A DNA stretch of 7,072 nt from Clostridia bacterium (GCA_017648805.1 JAGCIC010000013.1:1-7072), one strand, 5' to 3'. Shown: positions 1 through 7,001, counted from the stretch's first letter. The notes: generated by a model not told the origin, from the letters alone. A program made the numbers and translations.

Positions 1-1157
1 GAGATATAGCGGTTGGACAGCACCGCCGCCTCCACCAGCGCCTGGTCGGTGATCTTGACGCCGTGGAACACTTCGTAGCGCTCCTCAAGGCCCCTGAGTA
101 TGCTGATGGTGTCCTCAACAGTGGGCTCTTCCACCATCACAGGCTGGAAACGGCGCTCCAGCGCGGCGTCCTTCTCGATATACTTCCTGTACTCGTCCAG
201 GGTGGTCGCGCCTATGCAGTGCAGTTCGCCCCGCGCCAGCATGGGCTTTAACAGGGTGCCCGCGTCCATTGAGCCTTCGCCCTTGCCCGCGCCCACGATG
301 TTGTGCAGTTCGTCGATAAACAGTATGATCCTGCCCTCGGAGGAAGTGACCTCCTTGAGCACGGCTTTCAGCCTTTCCTCGAACTCGCCCTTGTATTTGG
401 CGCCCGCGATCAGCGCGCCCATATCCAGGGAGTACAGCTGCCTGTCCTTAATGGAAGACGGCACGTCTCCCGCCACTATCCGCTGGGCGAGCCCTTCGGC
501 TATGGCGGTCTTGCCCACGCCCGGCTCGCCTATCAGCACCGGGTTGTTCTTGGTCTTTCTGGACAGTATGCGTATCACGTTCCTGATCTCGCCGTCCCTG
601 CCGATCACCGGATCCAGTTTCTGCTTCCGTGCCAGTTCGGTCAGGTCCTGGGCATACTTGCTTAAGGCCTCATAGGTGTCTTCAGGGCTGTCGGTGGTAA
701 CCCGGTTGTTGCCCCTGACCGTCTGCAGTGCGCCCAGCAGCCTGTCTTTTGTTATAAGGTATGTTTTGAACAGCTTTGCCGTCTCGCCGCCCGCGCACTG
801 GATAAGCCCCAGCAGCACGTGCTCCACGGATACGAACTCGTCCTTCATCCGCTCCGCTTCGCTCTCGGCGGAGATAAGCGAGTTGTTCACGTCCTGGGAA
901 ATGTACATTCTGTCCATTTCCCGCCCGCCGCCGCTGACCCTAGGCGTTCTTTCTATCGCCCTTAAGCAGTCGTCGGTAAAACGGCGGGTGTCCACATTGA
1001 GTTTTTTAAGGATCTCCGGCGTGAGGCCCCCGTCCTGTGTGAGCAGAGCGTAGAGCAGGTGGTGCTGCTCTATCTGCTGAGAACCGTATTTCAGGGCGGT
1101 TTGCTGAGCCAATTGCAGCGCTTCCAGAGATTTCCTGGTGTATTTCTCAGCGTTCAT
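1..1157 (-). CDS. clpB: ATP-dependent disaggregase ClpB, N-terminal part (runs off left edge)
   Basis: This is the first 385 codons of ClpB, the cytoplasmic AAA+ Hsp100 chaperone that pulls proteins out of heat-induced aggregates together with DnaK/DnaJ/GrpE. The ATG at 1157-1155 follows a GGGAGGGG ribosome site by 5 nt, and the product starts [18 protein letters not shown]. Residues 1 to about 150 form the Clp N-domain, with both repeats visible (QHHLLYALL near 31-39, VEHVLLGLI near 111-119). The first AAA+ domain follows: [20 protein letters not shown] near 186-205, Walker A GEPGVGKT near 210-217, Walker B ILFIDE near 278-283, the GATT sensor region near 317, and the arginine-finger segment ALERRFQPV near 332-340. 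The fragment stops at LSNRYIS, just before the linker to the middle coiled-coil domain. ClpB is favoured over ClpC by the segments [29 protein letters not shown] and [12 protein letters not shown], which are typical of ClpB. Full ClpB is about 860 residues, so more than half lies outside the window. No frameshift is seen. Expression is probably CtsR-controlled. Confidence 0.96.
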   Translation of the reverse strand, partial: MNAEKYTRKSLEALQLAQQTALKYGSQQIEQHHLLYALLTQDGGLTPEILKKLNVDTRRFTDDCLRAIERTPRVSGGGREMDRMYISQDVNNSLISAESEAERMKDEFVSVEHVLLGLIQCAGGETAKLFKTYLITKDRLLGALQTVRGNNRVTTDSPEDTYEALSKYAQDLTELARKQKLDPVIGRDGEIRNVIRILSRKTKNNPVLIGEPGVGKTAIAEGLAQRIVAGDVPSSIKDRQLYSLDMGALIAGAKYKGEFEERLKAVLKEVTSSEGRIILFIDELHNIVGAGKGEGSMDAGTLLKPMLARGELHCIGATTLDEYRKYIEKDAALERRFQPVMVEEPTVEDTISILRGLEERYEVFHGVKITDQALVEAAVLSNRYI

Positions 1158-1162
1158 CCTGT

Positions 1163-1170
1163 CCCCTCCC
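1163..1170 (-). promoter_or_regulatory. Ribosome binding site of clpB
   Basis: On the minus strand this reads GGGAGGGG, 5 nt upstream of the clpB ATG. It fixes the start codon of clpB at 1157. Confidence 0.8.
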
Positions 1171-1198
1171 GTTGTATTTCATAAGTATGACGGCCGTC

Positions 1199-1215
1199 TT
1201 TGACCATCTTTGACT
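1199..1215 (-). promoter_or_regulatory. CtsR operator in the clpB promoter
   Basis: On the minus strand the sequence is AGTCAAAGATGGTCAAA: two direct heptads (AGTCAAA and GGTCAAA) separated by 3 nt. This fits the established CtsR consensus of tandem (A/G)GTCAAA heptads with a three-base spacer whose middle base is A. It lies directly after the -10 hexamer and spans the expected transcription start, so bound CtsR should block initiation. That implies derepression of clpB on heat or protein stress. The ctsR gene itself is not in the window. Confidence 0.9.
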
Positions 1216-1244
1216 ATTATAAACACGCGTCAGGCATTTGTCAA
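1216..1244 (-). promoter_or_regulatory. Sigma-A promoter of clpB
   Basis: On the minus strand the -35 is TTGACA (1244-1239) and the -10 is TATAAT (1221-1216). Both are perfect consensus hexamers, with an ideal 17-nt spacer. Transcription should begin near 1209, giving a leader of about 50 nt before the clpB ATG. The leader contains a 10-bp perfect palindrome GACGGCCGTC (1189-1198) of unknown meaning. A promoter this strong needs tight repression, which fits the abutting CtsR operator. Confidence 0.92.
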
Positions 1245-1276
1245 TACTTATATTATTAAGCCCATGTAAAACCCGC

Positions 1277-1305
1277 TTGCAATGCCGGCGGAATAATGCT
1301 ACAAT
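1277..1305 (+). promoter_or_regulatory. Probable promoter of the kdgK-kduI unit
   Basis: A candidate sigma-A promoter has -35 TTGCAA (1277-1282), a 17-nt spacer and -10 TACAAT (1300-1305). The -10 carries an extended TG motif (TGCTACAAT, TG at 1297-1298). Transcription would start near 1312, about 25 nt before the kinase ATG. The -35 matches consensus at only 4 of 6 bases, so regulation or dependence on the extended -10 is plausible. No recognised operator for a uronate regulator was found over it. Confidence 0.6.
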
Positions 1306-1336
1306 AAAGGAAAGAAAAAACCGAAAGGGTGATTTT

Positions 1337-2374
1337 ATGTCTTTTCGCGCCGTGTGCTTCGGGGAAATAATGCTGCGGCTCAAGAATCCCGGGAACGAAA
1401 GGCTGTTCCAGTCCCCCATGCTTGAGGCCACCTTCGGGGGCGGCGAAGCCAACGTGGCGGTGAGCCTGGCCAATTTCGGCATGGACTCGGCCTTCGTTAC
1501 GCTTCTGCCGGACAACGATATCACATCCGCCTGCCTTAAAGAACTCAGAGGTTTTGGCGTCGATACCCGCCTTGTCGTCAAAAAAGACGGCCGTGTGGGC
1601 ATCTATTTTCTGGAAAGCGGCGCGGTGCAGCGCCCCAGCAAGGTGATATACGACCGGGCGTACTCCTCCATCAGCCTGGCTTCCCCCGGCGACATCGACT
1701 GGGACAAGAGCTTGGACGGCGCCGCCTGGATGCACGTCACCGGCATCACCCCCGCCATAAGCAAGGGCGCCATGGAACTGGCGCTGGAAGGCGTGAAGGC
1801 GGCAAAACGGAAGGGCGTACAGGTCAGCCTTGACCTCAACTTCCGCAAGAACCTGTGGAAGTACGGCATGACCGCAAGGGAAGTCATGCCCGAATTCACC
1901 CGCCTGGCGGACGTGATAATCGCAAATGAAGAGGACGTGCAGAAGACCCTGGGCATCTCCGCGGAGACCGCGGGCAGTGTAGACGAGGGCAAGATCAACA
2001 CCTCCGCCTACCAAAGCATCGCCTCACGGGTGCTTAAGGAGTATCCCAACGTAAAGGTCATCGCCATCACCTTAAGAGAGAGCTTTTCCGCCAACCACAA
2101 CAACTGGAGCGCCTGCCTGTACGACGGCAAAGAGTTCATCCTCTCCCGCAAATACCAGATCACCGACATCGTGGACCGCGTGGGCGGCGGCGACAGTTTC
2201 GCGGCGGGCCTCATCTACGGCCTTAACACCTATGAGACCAAAAAGGACGCTCTGGAATTCGCCGTTGCGGCCAGCTGCTTAAAGCACACAATCCCCGGGG
2301 ACTATAACCGGGTGAGCGCGAAAGAGGTCGAATCCCTGATGCGCGGCAGCGGCACGGGCAGAGTGCAGAGATAA
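1337..2374 (+). CDS. kdgK: PfkB-family sugar kinase, probable 2-dehydro-3-deoxygluconokinase (KDG kinase)
   Basis: This 345-residue cytoplasmic ribokinase/PfkB kinase most likely phosphorylates 2-keto-3-deoxygluconate to KDPG with ATP, in the uronate (pectin/hexuronate) degradation pathway. The ATG at 1337 is chosen because AAAGGGTGA (1324-1332) precedes it and the product then begins at the family N terminus ([15 protein letters not shown]). A further in-frame ATG at 1238 would add 33 residues, but it lies upstream of the mapped promoter. The first PfkB signature is [15 protein letters not shown] (about 34-48). DLNFRKNLW (about 166-174) is characteristic of KDG-kinase-like members. The second signature [16 protein letters not shown] (about 280-295) holds the catalytic Asp near 286. 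Here the usual DTxGAGD is DRVGGGD, which keeps the anion-hole glycines and the catalytic Asp. The C terminus has [12 protein letters not shown] (about 316-327). The next gene, kduI, 27 nt downstream, supports the KDG assignment. Substrate is inferred; another keto-sugar or fructose-like substrate is possible. Confidence 0.85.
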   Translation: MSFRAVCFGEIMLRLKNPGNERLFQSPMLEATFGGGEANVAVSLANFGMDSAFVTLLPDNDITSACLKELRGFGVDTRLVVKKDGRVGIYFLESGAVQRPSKVIYDRAYSSISLASPGDIDWDKSLDGAAWMHVTGITPAISKGAMELALEGVKAAKRKGVQVSLDLNFRKNLWKYGMTAREVMPEFTRLADVIIANEEDVQKTLGISAETAGSVDEGKINTSAYQSIASRVLKEYPNVKVIAITLRESFSANHNNWSACLYDGKEFILSRKYQITDIVDRVGGGDSFAAGLIYGLNTYETKKDALEFAVAASCLKHTIPGDYNRVSAKEVESLMRGSGTGRVQR

Positions 2375-2389
2375 AACAAATCAGTTCAC

Positions 2390-2394
2390 GGAGG
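2390..2394 (+). promoter_or_regulatory. Ribosome binding site of kduI
   Basis: GGAGG lies 7 nt before the ATG at 2402, inside the short spacer after the kinase stop. It confirms the start of kduI and shows that the second gene has its own strong translation signal. Confidence 0.8.
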
Positions 2395-2401
2395 ACATAT
2401 T

Positions 2402-3235
2402 ATGAAGCTTGACATCCGCTATCCTTCTCATCCCCAGGACGCCAAATGGTACGACACCGAAAAGCTCCGCAAACAGTACCTTATCGAAAAGGTATTCGAA
2501 AAGGACGAGGCGCTTCTGACCTACTCCCACTTCGACCGCATCATCGCGGGCGGCATAATGCCAGTTGACACCAAAGTCGCACTGACCGGCGGCAAGGAGC
2601 TGGCCAGCCAGTACTTCCTTGAAAGAAGGGAAATGGGTATAATCAACGTAGGCGGCCCCGGCAAAGTGTACGCCGACGACGACACCTACGAGCTCGCGCC
2701 CCGGGACGGCCTGTACCTGGGCATGGGCATAAAGGCACTGGAGTTCGAGAGCCTCGATCCCGCCAATCCCGCCAAATACTGGATCAACTCCTGCCCCGCC
2801 CATCAGACTTATCCCAACAAAAAGATAAACATAAAGGATGCCGCCAAGCGTCCCCTGGGCAGCGTTGAGACCTGCAACAAGCGCGTCATCAACCAGTACA
2901 TTCATCCCTCCGTATTAAAGACTTGCCAGCTGTGCATGGGGCTGACCGAGCTGGAGCCCGGCAGCAACTGGAATTCCATGCCCTGCCACACCCACGAGCG
3001 CCGCATGGAGGTGTATTTCTACTTCAACCTGGGCAACAACATCATGTTCCACATGATGGGCCAGCCCCAGGAGACCCGCCACATCATCATGCACGACGAG
3101 CAGGCGGTTATCTCTCCCTCCTGGAGCATCCACTGCGGCGTGGGCACCTCTTCCTACGCCTTCATTTGGGGCATGTGCGGCGAAAACCAGGAATTCGACG
3201 ACATGGACAACGTGGACCCGAAGGATATGATGTAA
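2402..3235 (+). CDS. kduI: 5-dehydro-4-deoxy-D-glucuronate isomerase (KduI)
   Basis: KduI interconverts 5-keto-4-deoxyuronate (the open form of the unsaturated uronates released by pectate and glycosaminoglycan lyases) and 2,5-diketo-3-deoxygluconate. It is a cytoplasmic metal-dependent cupin. The product is 277 residues, essentially the usual family length of about 278. It has the expected N terminus (DIRYPSHPQDAKWYDTEKLR), the central GGPGKVYADDDTYEL region (about 84-98) and PRDGLYLG. The metal site is visible as MPCHTHERRMEVYFYF (about 193-208): His196, His198 and Glu203, with the fourth ligand His near 244 in SWSIHCGVGTSSYAFIWGMCG. No key residue is missing. The gene follows the KDG kinase by 27 nt, is almost certainly cotranscribed with it, and is followed by a strong terminator. 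The next enzyme, KduD (reductase giving KDG, the kinase substrate), is not nearby. Confidence 0.96.
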   Translation: MKLDIRYPSHPQDAKWYDTEKLRKQYLIEKVFEKDEALLTYSHFDRIIAGGIMPVDTKVALTGGKELASQYFLERREMGIINVGGPGKVYADDDTYELAPRDGLYLGMGIKALEFESLDPANPAKYWINSCPAHQTYPNKKINIKDAAKRPLGSVETCNKRVINQYIHPSVLKTCQLCMGLTELEPGSNWNSMPCHTHERRMEVYFYFNLGNNIMFHMMGQPQETRHIIMHDEQAVISPSWSIHCGVGTSSYAFIWGMCGENQEFDDMDNVDPKDMM

Positions 3236-3245
3236 CAGACAGCGC

Positions 3246-3283
3246 AAAAGCGGCGGGCAGAATCACTGCCCGCCGCTTTTTTT
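3246..3283. terminator. Intrinsic terminator between convergent kduI and MFS genes
   Basis: A perfect 15-bp stem (3246-3260 with 3266-3280, core GCGGCGGGCAG / CTGCCCGCCGC) encloses a 5-nt loop AATCA (3261-3265). On the plus strand it ends in seven T (3277-3283), making a strong Rho-independent terminator for kdgK-kduI. On the minus strand the stem is followed by four T only, so it may also end the MFS operon, as a bidirectional terminator. It begins 10 nt past the kduI stop. Confidence 0.94.
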
Positions 3284-3290
3284 CATTCTG

Positions 3291-4523
3291 TTATTCGCTG
3301 ATTTCTGCCTTTTCACGTTTTTGTGACCAGGTCTTCATCTGCCTCGAGGACAGCGCCGCCAGGCCAAAGCACGCCAACGACACGATAAGCCACATCACGT
3401 ACACGCCGCCCCAGTTGCCCATCCTGTCCCGCACGAAACCGGACACGGGGCCGGACAGGGCGCTGCCTATGTACAGGGCGGAGTCCACAAGGCCCGCAAC
3501 AAGGCCCACCCGGCCGGAATAGTCGTACTGCATGGGCACCAGGCTGGTCAGAAGCGGGTTGGTGCCCTGGAGCAGCGCGCTCATCACCGCCAGCGGCAGG
3601 CACAGCGCCCACGCGGGGGAGAACTTGAGCAGGAACGCGCCCAGCGCGGCCAGCGCCACCACCACCATCATCTGTCCCGTGAGCATGCGCACGTCGGTCA
3701 TAAGCCGCCTGACCAGGTAACCGCCCAGCAGTATGCCCAGCATATTGATGCAGGGGATCGCAAGTTTCGGCAGCAGGCTGTCCGAGCTCTGTCCGAGGAT
3801 GGTGGGCGCCCAGGTGTTTACGCCGTCCCGCACGAAGCCGTTGGCCACGCAGCCGATCAGCAGCACCACCAGGCCCGTGCCCGCCAGCGCGCCCAGCGGC
3901 ATGGACTTCTTCCCGGCTGCGGCACTGCGCTTCCTGCCCAGATAACCGTTTGGCAGCATAGCCAGCGCGCACACCACCGCGATGCACAGCACCGCGAAAG
4001 GCACCCGGTAGCTCCAGCGCCAGGACAGCACCTTGCTCAGCCACAGGCTCAGTGCCCAGGCAGCCAGATGCCCCGCCGCCAGAGTGAAGCTCATTACGAA
4101 AGACGCTGTCTTGCGCTCCGTGTCGTTGAACGTGCCTGTCATGCACAGCACTATGGGCGTCCATATCATGGATTGGAACGCGCCGTTCAGCGTCCACATG
4201 CCCACCAGGAGGTTAAAGGAGGGCATGAACGAGAACAGCAGATTGCTGGCGGCGGAACCGATAAGGCCCGTGATTATCATGCGCCGGGGCCTGAACTTGT
4301 CCGCCAGATAGCCGAACACCAGCTGCCCCGCAGCGTAAGTCAGGGCGAACACCGTCTGCAAAAGGCCCGCGCTGGCGCTGTCCAGACCTGGGAACGACTC
4401 CTGTATGCTGGACAGCGTGGGCGCCATATTGAGCCTGCCCACATAGGTGCAGAAATAGACTATAAAGCAGCCCGCCAGCACCTTTTTCTGGTGCCGGGTA
4501 AAGCCCTTGATGCCTGATATCAT
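3291..4523 (-). CDS. Major facilitator superfamily transporter, OPA-like, substrate unknown
   Basis: This is a 410-residue polytopic inner-membrane protein with about 12 predicted hydrophobic segments in two six-helix halves. The loop around 193-210 (GYLGRKRSAAAGKKS) is basic and is the central cytoplasmic loop. The MFS motif A between TM2 and TM3 is GYLADKFRPRRMI (about 71-83). The N terminus (IVYFCTYVGRLNMAPTL, about 21-37) and the TM7 segment GFVRDGVNTWAPTIL (about 229-243) resemble the organophosphate:phosphate antiporter (GlpT/UhpT-like) branch of MFS. I place it there only as a subfamily guess, and the substrate cannot be read from sequence. The start ATG lies in an ATGA overlap (4520-4523) with the stop of the M18 peptidase gene, so translation is probably coupled. 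It is the last gene of the operon, with its stop just before the shared hairpin. The tail is highly charged (KTWSQKREKAEISE). It faces the uronate genes, but its operon partners are amino-acid enzymes, so a role in uronate uptake is not supported. Confidence 0.9.
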   Translation of the reverse strand: MISGIKGFTRHQKKVLAGCFIVYFCTYVGRLNMAPTLSSIQESFPGLDSASAGLLQTVFALTYAAGQLVFGYLADKFRPRRMIITGLIGSAASNLLFSFMPSFNLLVGMWTLNGAFQSMIWTPIVLCMTGTFNDTERKTASFVMSFTLAAGHLAAWALSLWLSKVLSWRWSYRVPFAVLCIAVVCALAMLPNGYLGRKRSAAAGKKSMPLGALAGTGLVVLLIGCVANGFVRDGVNTWAPTILGQSSDSLLPKLAIPCINMLGILLGGYLVRRLMTDVRMLTGQMMVVVALAALGAFLLKFSPAWALCLPLAVMSALLQGTNPLLTSLVPMQYDYSGRVGLVAGLVDSALYIGSALSGPVSGFVRDRMGNWGGVYVMWLIVSLACFGLAALSSRQMKTWSQKREKAEISE

Positions 4524-5815
4524 GCTATGGTGAAGTCTCCGTCCGCGTTCACCGTGACCACGCTCTCAAAAAACGCCTTGACGCCGGAAATCATATACTC
4601 CACGTCTTTGGTGCCGGCGGTCTCGTAGGAAGAGTGCATGGACAGCTGCGCAAGCCCGATGTCCACGGTGTTTATGGACACGTGGCGGCTGGACACATTG
4701 CCCAGCGTGCCGCCGCCTATCATATCCGAGCGGTTGGCGAAGAACTGGCAGGGCACCTGTGCCCTGGCGAGTATGAATCTCAGCATGGCCTTGCTCACCG
4801 CGTCGGAGGTGTATTTCTGATTTGCGCTTTCCTTTATGACTATGCCCTCGTTCATCCACACCGCGTTCTGGCTGTCCGACAGCTCGGGATGGTTGGGATG
4901 GCAGGCGTGGGCGTTGTCGCAGGAGAGCATGAAGGAAGCGGATATCTTCCTGAGCATCTCCTCCTTGCCTATATCAAGCGCGATGGCGATCCTTTCGAGA
5001 GTGTTGTCCAGGAAAGTGGAATCCGCGCCCTGCTTGGTGGTGGAGCCCACTTCCTCGTTGTCGAACTCGCACAGCACGGGCATGGCTTTGGGGTTTTCGC
5101 ACTTAAGGAAGCCTTCCAGGGTGGTGAAGGCGCACTCCAGGTCATCCAGCCGCCCGGCAGACAGGTATTCCCCATCCTTGCCCCATACGGTGGCGGGCAC
5201 GCGGCTGTACAGGTACAGATCGTGGCCCAGTATATCTTTCTCGTCGCACCCCGCCAGCTCGGCGACCCGCTTTTTGAAGCTCGCCTTGCCGGAATAATCG
5301 CTGTACAGCGGCACCAGCTCGGTCTGGGGATTGTACTTCACGCCGTCGTTCAGGTCCCTCTTCATGTGTATGGCCACATTGGGTATCACCAGGCTGTCCC
5401 TGTCCTCGTCGATCAGCCGGGTCTCCACACCCTTGTCCGTCCTTACCGCCACGCGGCCCGCGAAAGACAGCGGCCTGTCCAGCCAGCTTAAGAGGATCTG
5501 TCCGCCATACCTTTCGGTGTCCAGCTGGATGTACTTGCCCTTTACCTCGATCTCGGCATTCTCCTTGATTTTGAACACGGGGCTGTCCAGGTGGCTGGCG
5601 GTGAGCATGAAGCCGCCGAAGTCACCTTCAGGCACTCTGAAGGCTATCACGCTGGAAAGGTTGCGGGTCACGAAGTAGCCCTTTCCCTTCTCAAGTTTCC
5701 ATTCGGAGCTTTCGTTCAGACGGGTAAAGCCCGCTTCGGTCAGGGCTGTCACTATCTCGTTGGCAGCGTGGAACACGCTTTTCGAACGGTTGAGTCTGTC
5801 TATCAGTCTGTTCAT
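4520..5815 (-). CDS. M18 family metallo-aminopeptidase
   Basis: This 431-residue cytoplasmic zinc aminopeptidase belongs to the M18 (aspartyl aminopeptidase / yeast aminopeptidase I) family, which removes N-terminal residues from peptides, often acidic ones. The co-catalytic metal ligands are all visible: His75 in TASHLDSP, Asp224 in GRLDDLE, the Glu pair at 254-255 in FDNEEVGS, Asp300 in SCDNAHACHPN, and His394 in LSMHSSYE. The segment MIGGGTLGNVSSRHVSINTVDIG (split here: MIGGGTLG near 365-372, SINTVDIG near 380-387) is the conserved C-terminal stretch of the family. Length is normal. The ATG at 5815 follows AGGGGG (5823-5828), which sits inside the last codons of the upstream aminotransferase gene. 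The gap between those genes is 4 nt, and the 3' end overlaps the MFS start by ATGA. Specificity for Asp/Glu is inferred only from family membership. Confidence 0.95.
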   Translation of the reverse strand: MNRLIDRLNRSKSVFHAANEIVTALTEAGFTRLNESSEWKLEKGKGYFVTRNLSSVIAFRVPEGDFGGFMLTASHLDSPVFKIKENAEIEVKGKYIQLDTERYGGQILLSWLDRPLSFAGRVAVRTDKGVETRLIDEDRDSLVIPNVAIHMKRDLNDGVKYNPQTELVPLYSDYSGKASFKKRVAELAGCDEKDILGHDLYLYSRVPATVWGKDGEYLSAGRLDDLECAFTTLEGFLKCENPKAMPVLCEFDNEEVGSTTKQGADSTFLDNTLERIAIALDIGKEEMLRKISASFMLSCDNAHACHPNHPELSDSQNAVWMNEGIVIKESANQKYTSDAVSKAMLRFILARAQVPCQFFANRSDMIGGGTLGNVSSRHVSINTVDIGLAQLSMHSSYETAGTKDVEYMISGVKAFFESVVTVNADGDFTIA

Positions 5816-5819
5816 GCTG

Positions 5820-6980
5820 TTACCCCCTAATTCCCTTTTTAAGTCTTTCGAGCGCTTTCATCATTTCGTTTCTCGGCAGAGCGATATTGAAACGCGCGAA
5901 GCCCTCCCCCGCCTTTCCGAAAGCGGAGCCGGGCACCGCCGATATCAGACATTTTTCACTCAGCACCTTTTCCATATCCCCGTTTGAGAGGTTCAGGCTT
6001 CTGAAATCCACCCAAGCCAGATACGTGCCCTGTATGGGAGACAGCTTAAGCTCGGGAAGTTCTTCGGCAAGGTACCGTTTAAACAGCAGATAGTTTTCGT
6101 CTATGTACCCGAGCGCAGCATCCAGCCAGTCGGCGCCTTCCGGAGAAAACGCGGCTATGGCGGCATATCTGCCGAAGAAGGGGAAACCGTTGCCGCCGAT
6201 GCTTTCCACCGTGTCGGTGAACTTTTTCCTGAGTTCCCCATTTTTGATCACCGCCGTGGCCAGGCACAGCCCCGGCACGTTGAAGGTCTTGCTGGGGGCG
6301 GTCAATAATACCGCGTTTTCATCAAGCAGCGGCATCGAGGTGTGCCTGCCGCTAAGCACCAGATCGTAGTGTATCTCGTCGGACACCAGCGTCACGCCGT
6401 TGGTCCTGCATATCCCGACTATACGCTTAAGCTCTTCTTCCGTCCACACCCTGCCCACGGGGTTGTGGGGGGAGCACAGAAGCAGCAGCTTGTTTTCAGG
6501 CTGCGCGGCCGCTTTCTCGAAAGCGCCGAAGTCTATGGTATACTCTCCGTCCGTGTTGACGAGCGGAACGTCCTCAAGGCGGCGGCCGCAGGAGCTGACC
6601 ACACCCATAAATGGAGGATACACGGGCGTCATTACGATCACCCCGTCGCCGGGCTGCGTAAACGCCCTTACCGCATAATTGAGCCCCGGCACCACGCCGC
6701 AGATCGGCACTATGGCACTGTCCTCGCAGTCGAACCCGTGCCGGTTTTGAAACCACCAGCGGCACGCCTTAAAAAACGCTTCGTCCGGATGGGTGTAGCC
6801 GTACAGGCCGTGTTTCGCCGCCTCTTCCAGCGCTTTGACCACACAGGGAGGAGACTTGAATTCCATATCCGCCACGGACAAAGGCAGATAGCCCAGCTTT
6901 ACCTCTTCAGGCGTCCGCATGTCCCACTTTACGGCCGCGGTGCCGCTGCGTTCGACGATGGTGTCAAAATCGTATCTCAT
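5820..6980 (-). CDS. patB: PLP-dependent aminotransferase of the MalY/PatB type (putative cystathionine beta-lyase)
   Basis: This 386-residue cytoplasmic fold-type I PLP enzyme is of the MalY/PatB subgroup, whose characterised members cleave cystathionine and other S-substituted cysteines by beta-elimination to homocysteine or thiols, pyruvate and ammonia. Subgroup hallmarks are the N-terminal KWD near 18-20, LSVADMEFKSP (about 34-44) and YGYTHPDEAFF (about 60-70). PLP-binding parts are CSPHNPVGRVW (about 169-179), SDEIHYDL (Asp201, Tyr205), and the Schiff-base lysine Lys231 in TAPSKTFNVPGL. The carboxylate-binding arginine is Arg363 in FGKAGEGFARFNIALPR. Length matches the family. The ATG at 6980 has AAGGAG (6986-6991) 5 nt upstream. 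It is followed 4 nt later by the peptidase gene and begins 21 nt after the stop of the TraX-like gene, so it is probably mid-operon. Some relatives act as transaminases or regulators, so the exact reaction is inferred. Confidence 0.9.
   Translation of the reverse strand: MRYDFDTIVERSGTAAVKWDMRTPEEVKLGYLPLSVADMEFKSPPCVVKALEEAAKHGLYGYTHPDEAFFKACRWWFQNRHGFDCEDSAIVPICGVVPGLNYAVRAFTQPGDGVIVMTPVYPPFMGVVSSCGRRLEDVPLVNTDGEYTIDFGAFEKAAAQPENKLLLLCSPHNPVGRVWTEEELKRIVGICRTNGVTLVSDEIHYDLVLSGRHTSMPLLDENAVLLTAPSKTFNVPGLCLATAVIKNGELRKKFTDTVESIGGNGFPFFGRYAAIAAFSPEGADWLDAALGYIDENYLLFKRYLAEELPELKLSPIQGTYLAWVDFRSLNLSNGDMEKVLSEKCLISAVPGSAFGKAGEGFARFNIALPRNEMMKALERLKKGIRG
5823..5828 (-). promoter_or_regulatory. 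Ribosome binding site of the M18 peptidase, embedded in the upstream gene
   Basis: On the minus strand AGGGGG, encoding the last Arg-Gly of the aminotransferase, lies 7 nt before the stop-proximal ATG at 5815. The site is therefore translated by the upstream ribosome, which points to translational coupling of the two genes. Confidence 0.65.
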
Positions 6981-6985
6981 AAACG

Positions 6986-6991
6986 CTCCTT
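6986..6991 (-). promoter_or_regulatory. Ribosome binding site of the MalY/PatB gene
   Basis: On the minus strand AAGGAG lies 5 nt before the ATG at 6980. The 21-nt gap back to the TraX-like gene has room for little else, so no separate promoter is seen here. Confidence 0.75.
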
Positions 6992-7001
6992 AAAGGGTCC
7001 G

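Noticed and set aside
1189..1198. Perfect palindrome GACGGCCGTC in the clpB leader as a regulator site or terminator
   Set aside because: It has no loop and no T-tract, is only 10 bp long, and a similar ACGGCCGT string appears by chance inside the kinase gene. There is not enough evidence to call a site.
1265..1281. Possible CcpA catabolite-repression (cre) site upstream of the kinase
   Set aside because: TGTAAAACCCGCTTGCA has cre-like ends, but the spacing is 17 nt rather than the usual 14 and the central CG is off-centre, so it does not meet the cre consensus.
1238..1336. 33-codon N-terminal extension of the kinase from an upstream ATG
   Set aside because: It lies upstream of the likely transcription start near 1312, has no ribosome site, and encodes a segment unlike PfkB N termini. 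The ATG at 1337 has a good ribosome site and family-like start.
1147..1602. 151-codon open frame on the minus strand covering the clpB start and the 5' part of the kinase gene
   Set aside because: It is antisense to the kinase and out of frame with clpB, its composition is low-complexity and basic/serine-rich, and it would run through the clpB promoter. It is a shadow frame.
3313..4197. 294-codon minus-strand open frame within the transporter gene
   Set aside because: It is out of frame with the clear 12-TM transporter, is rich in Arg, Gly and Ala, and shows no membrane segments or motifs.
4634..5491. 285-codon plus-strand open frame opposite the M18 peptidase
   Set aside because: It is a shadow of the GC-rich antisense gene, is rich in His, Gly and Ala with no recognisable domain, and the M18 frame shows full catalytic motifs.
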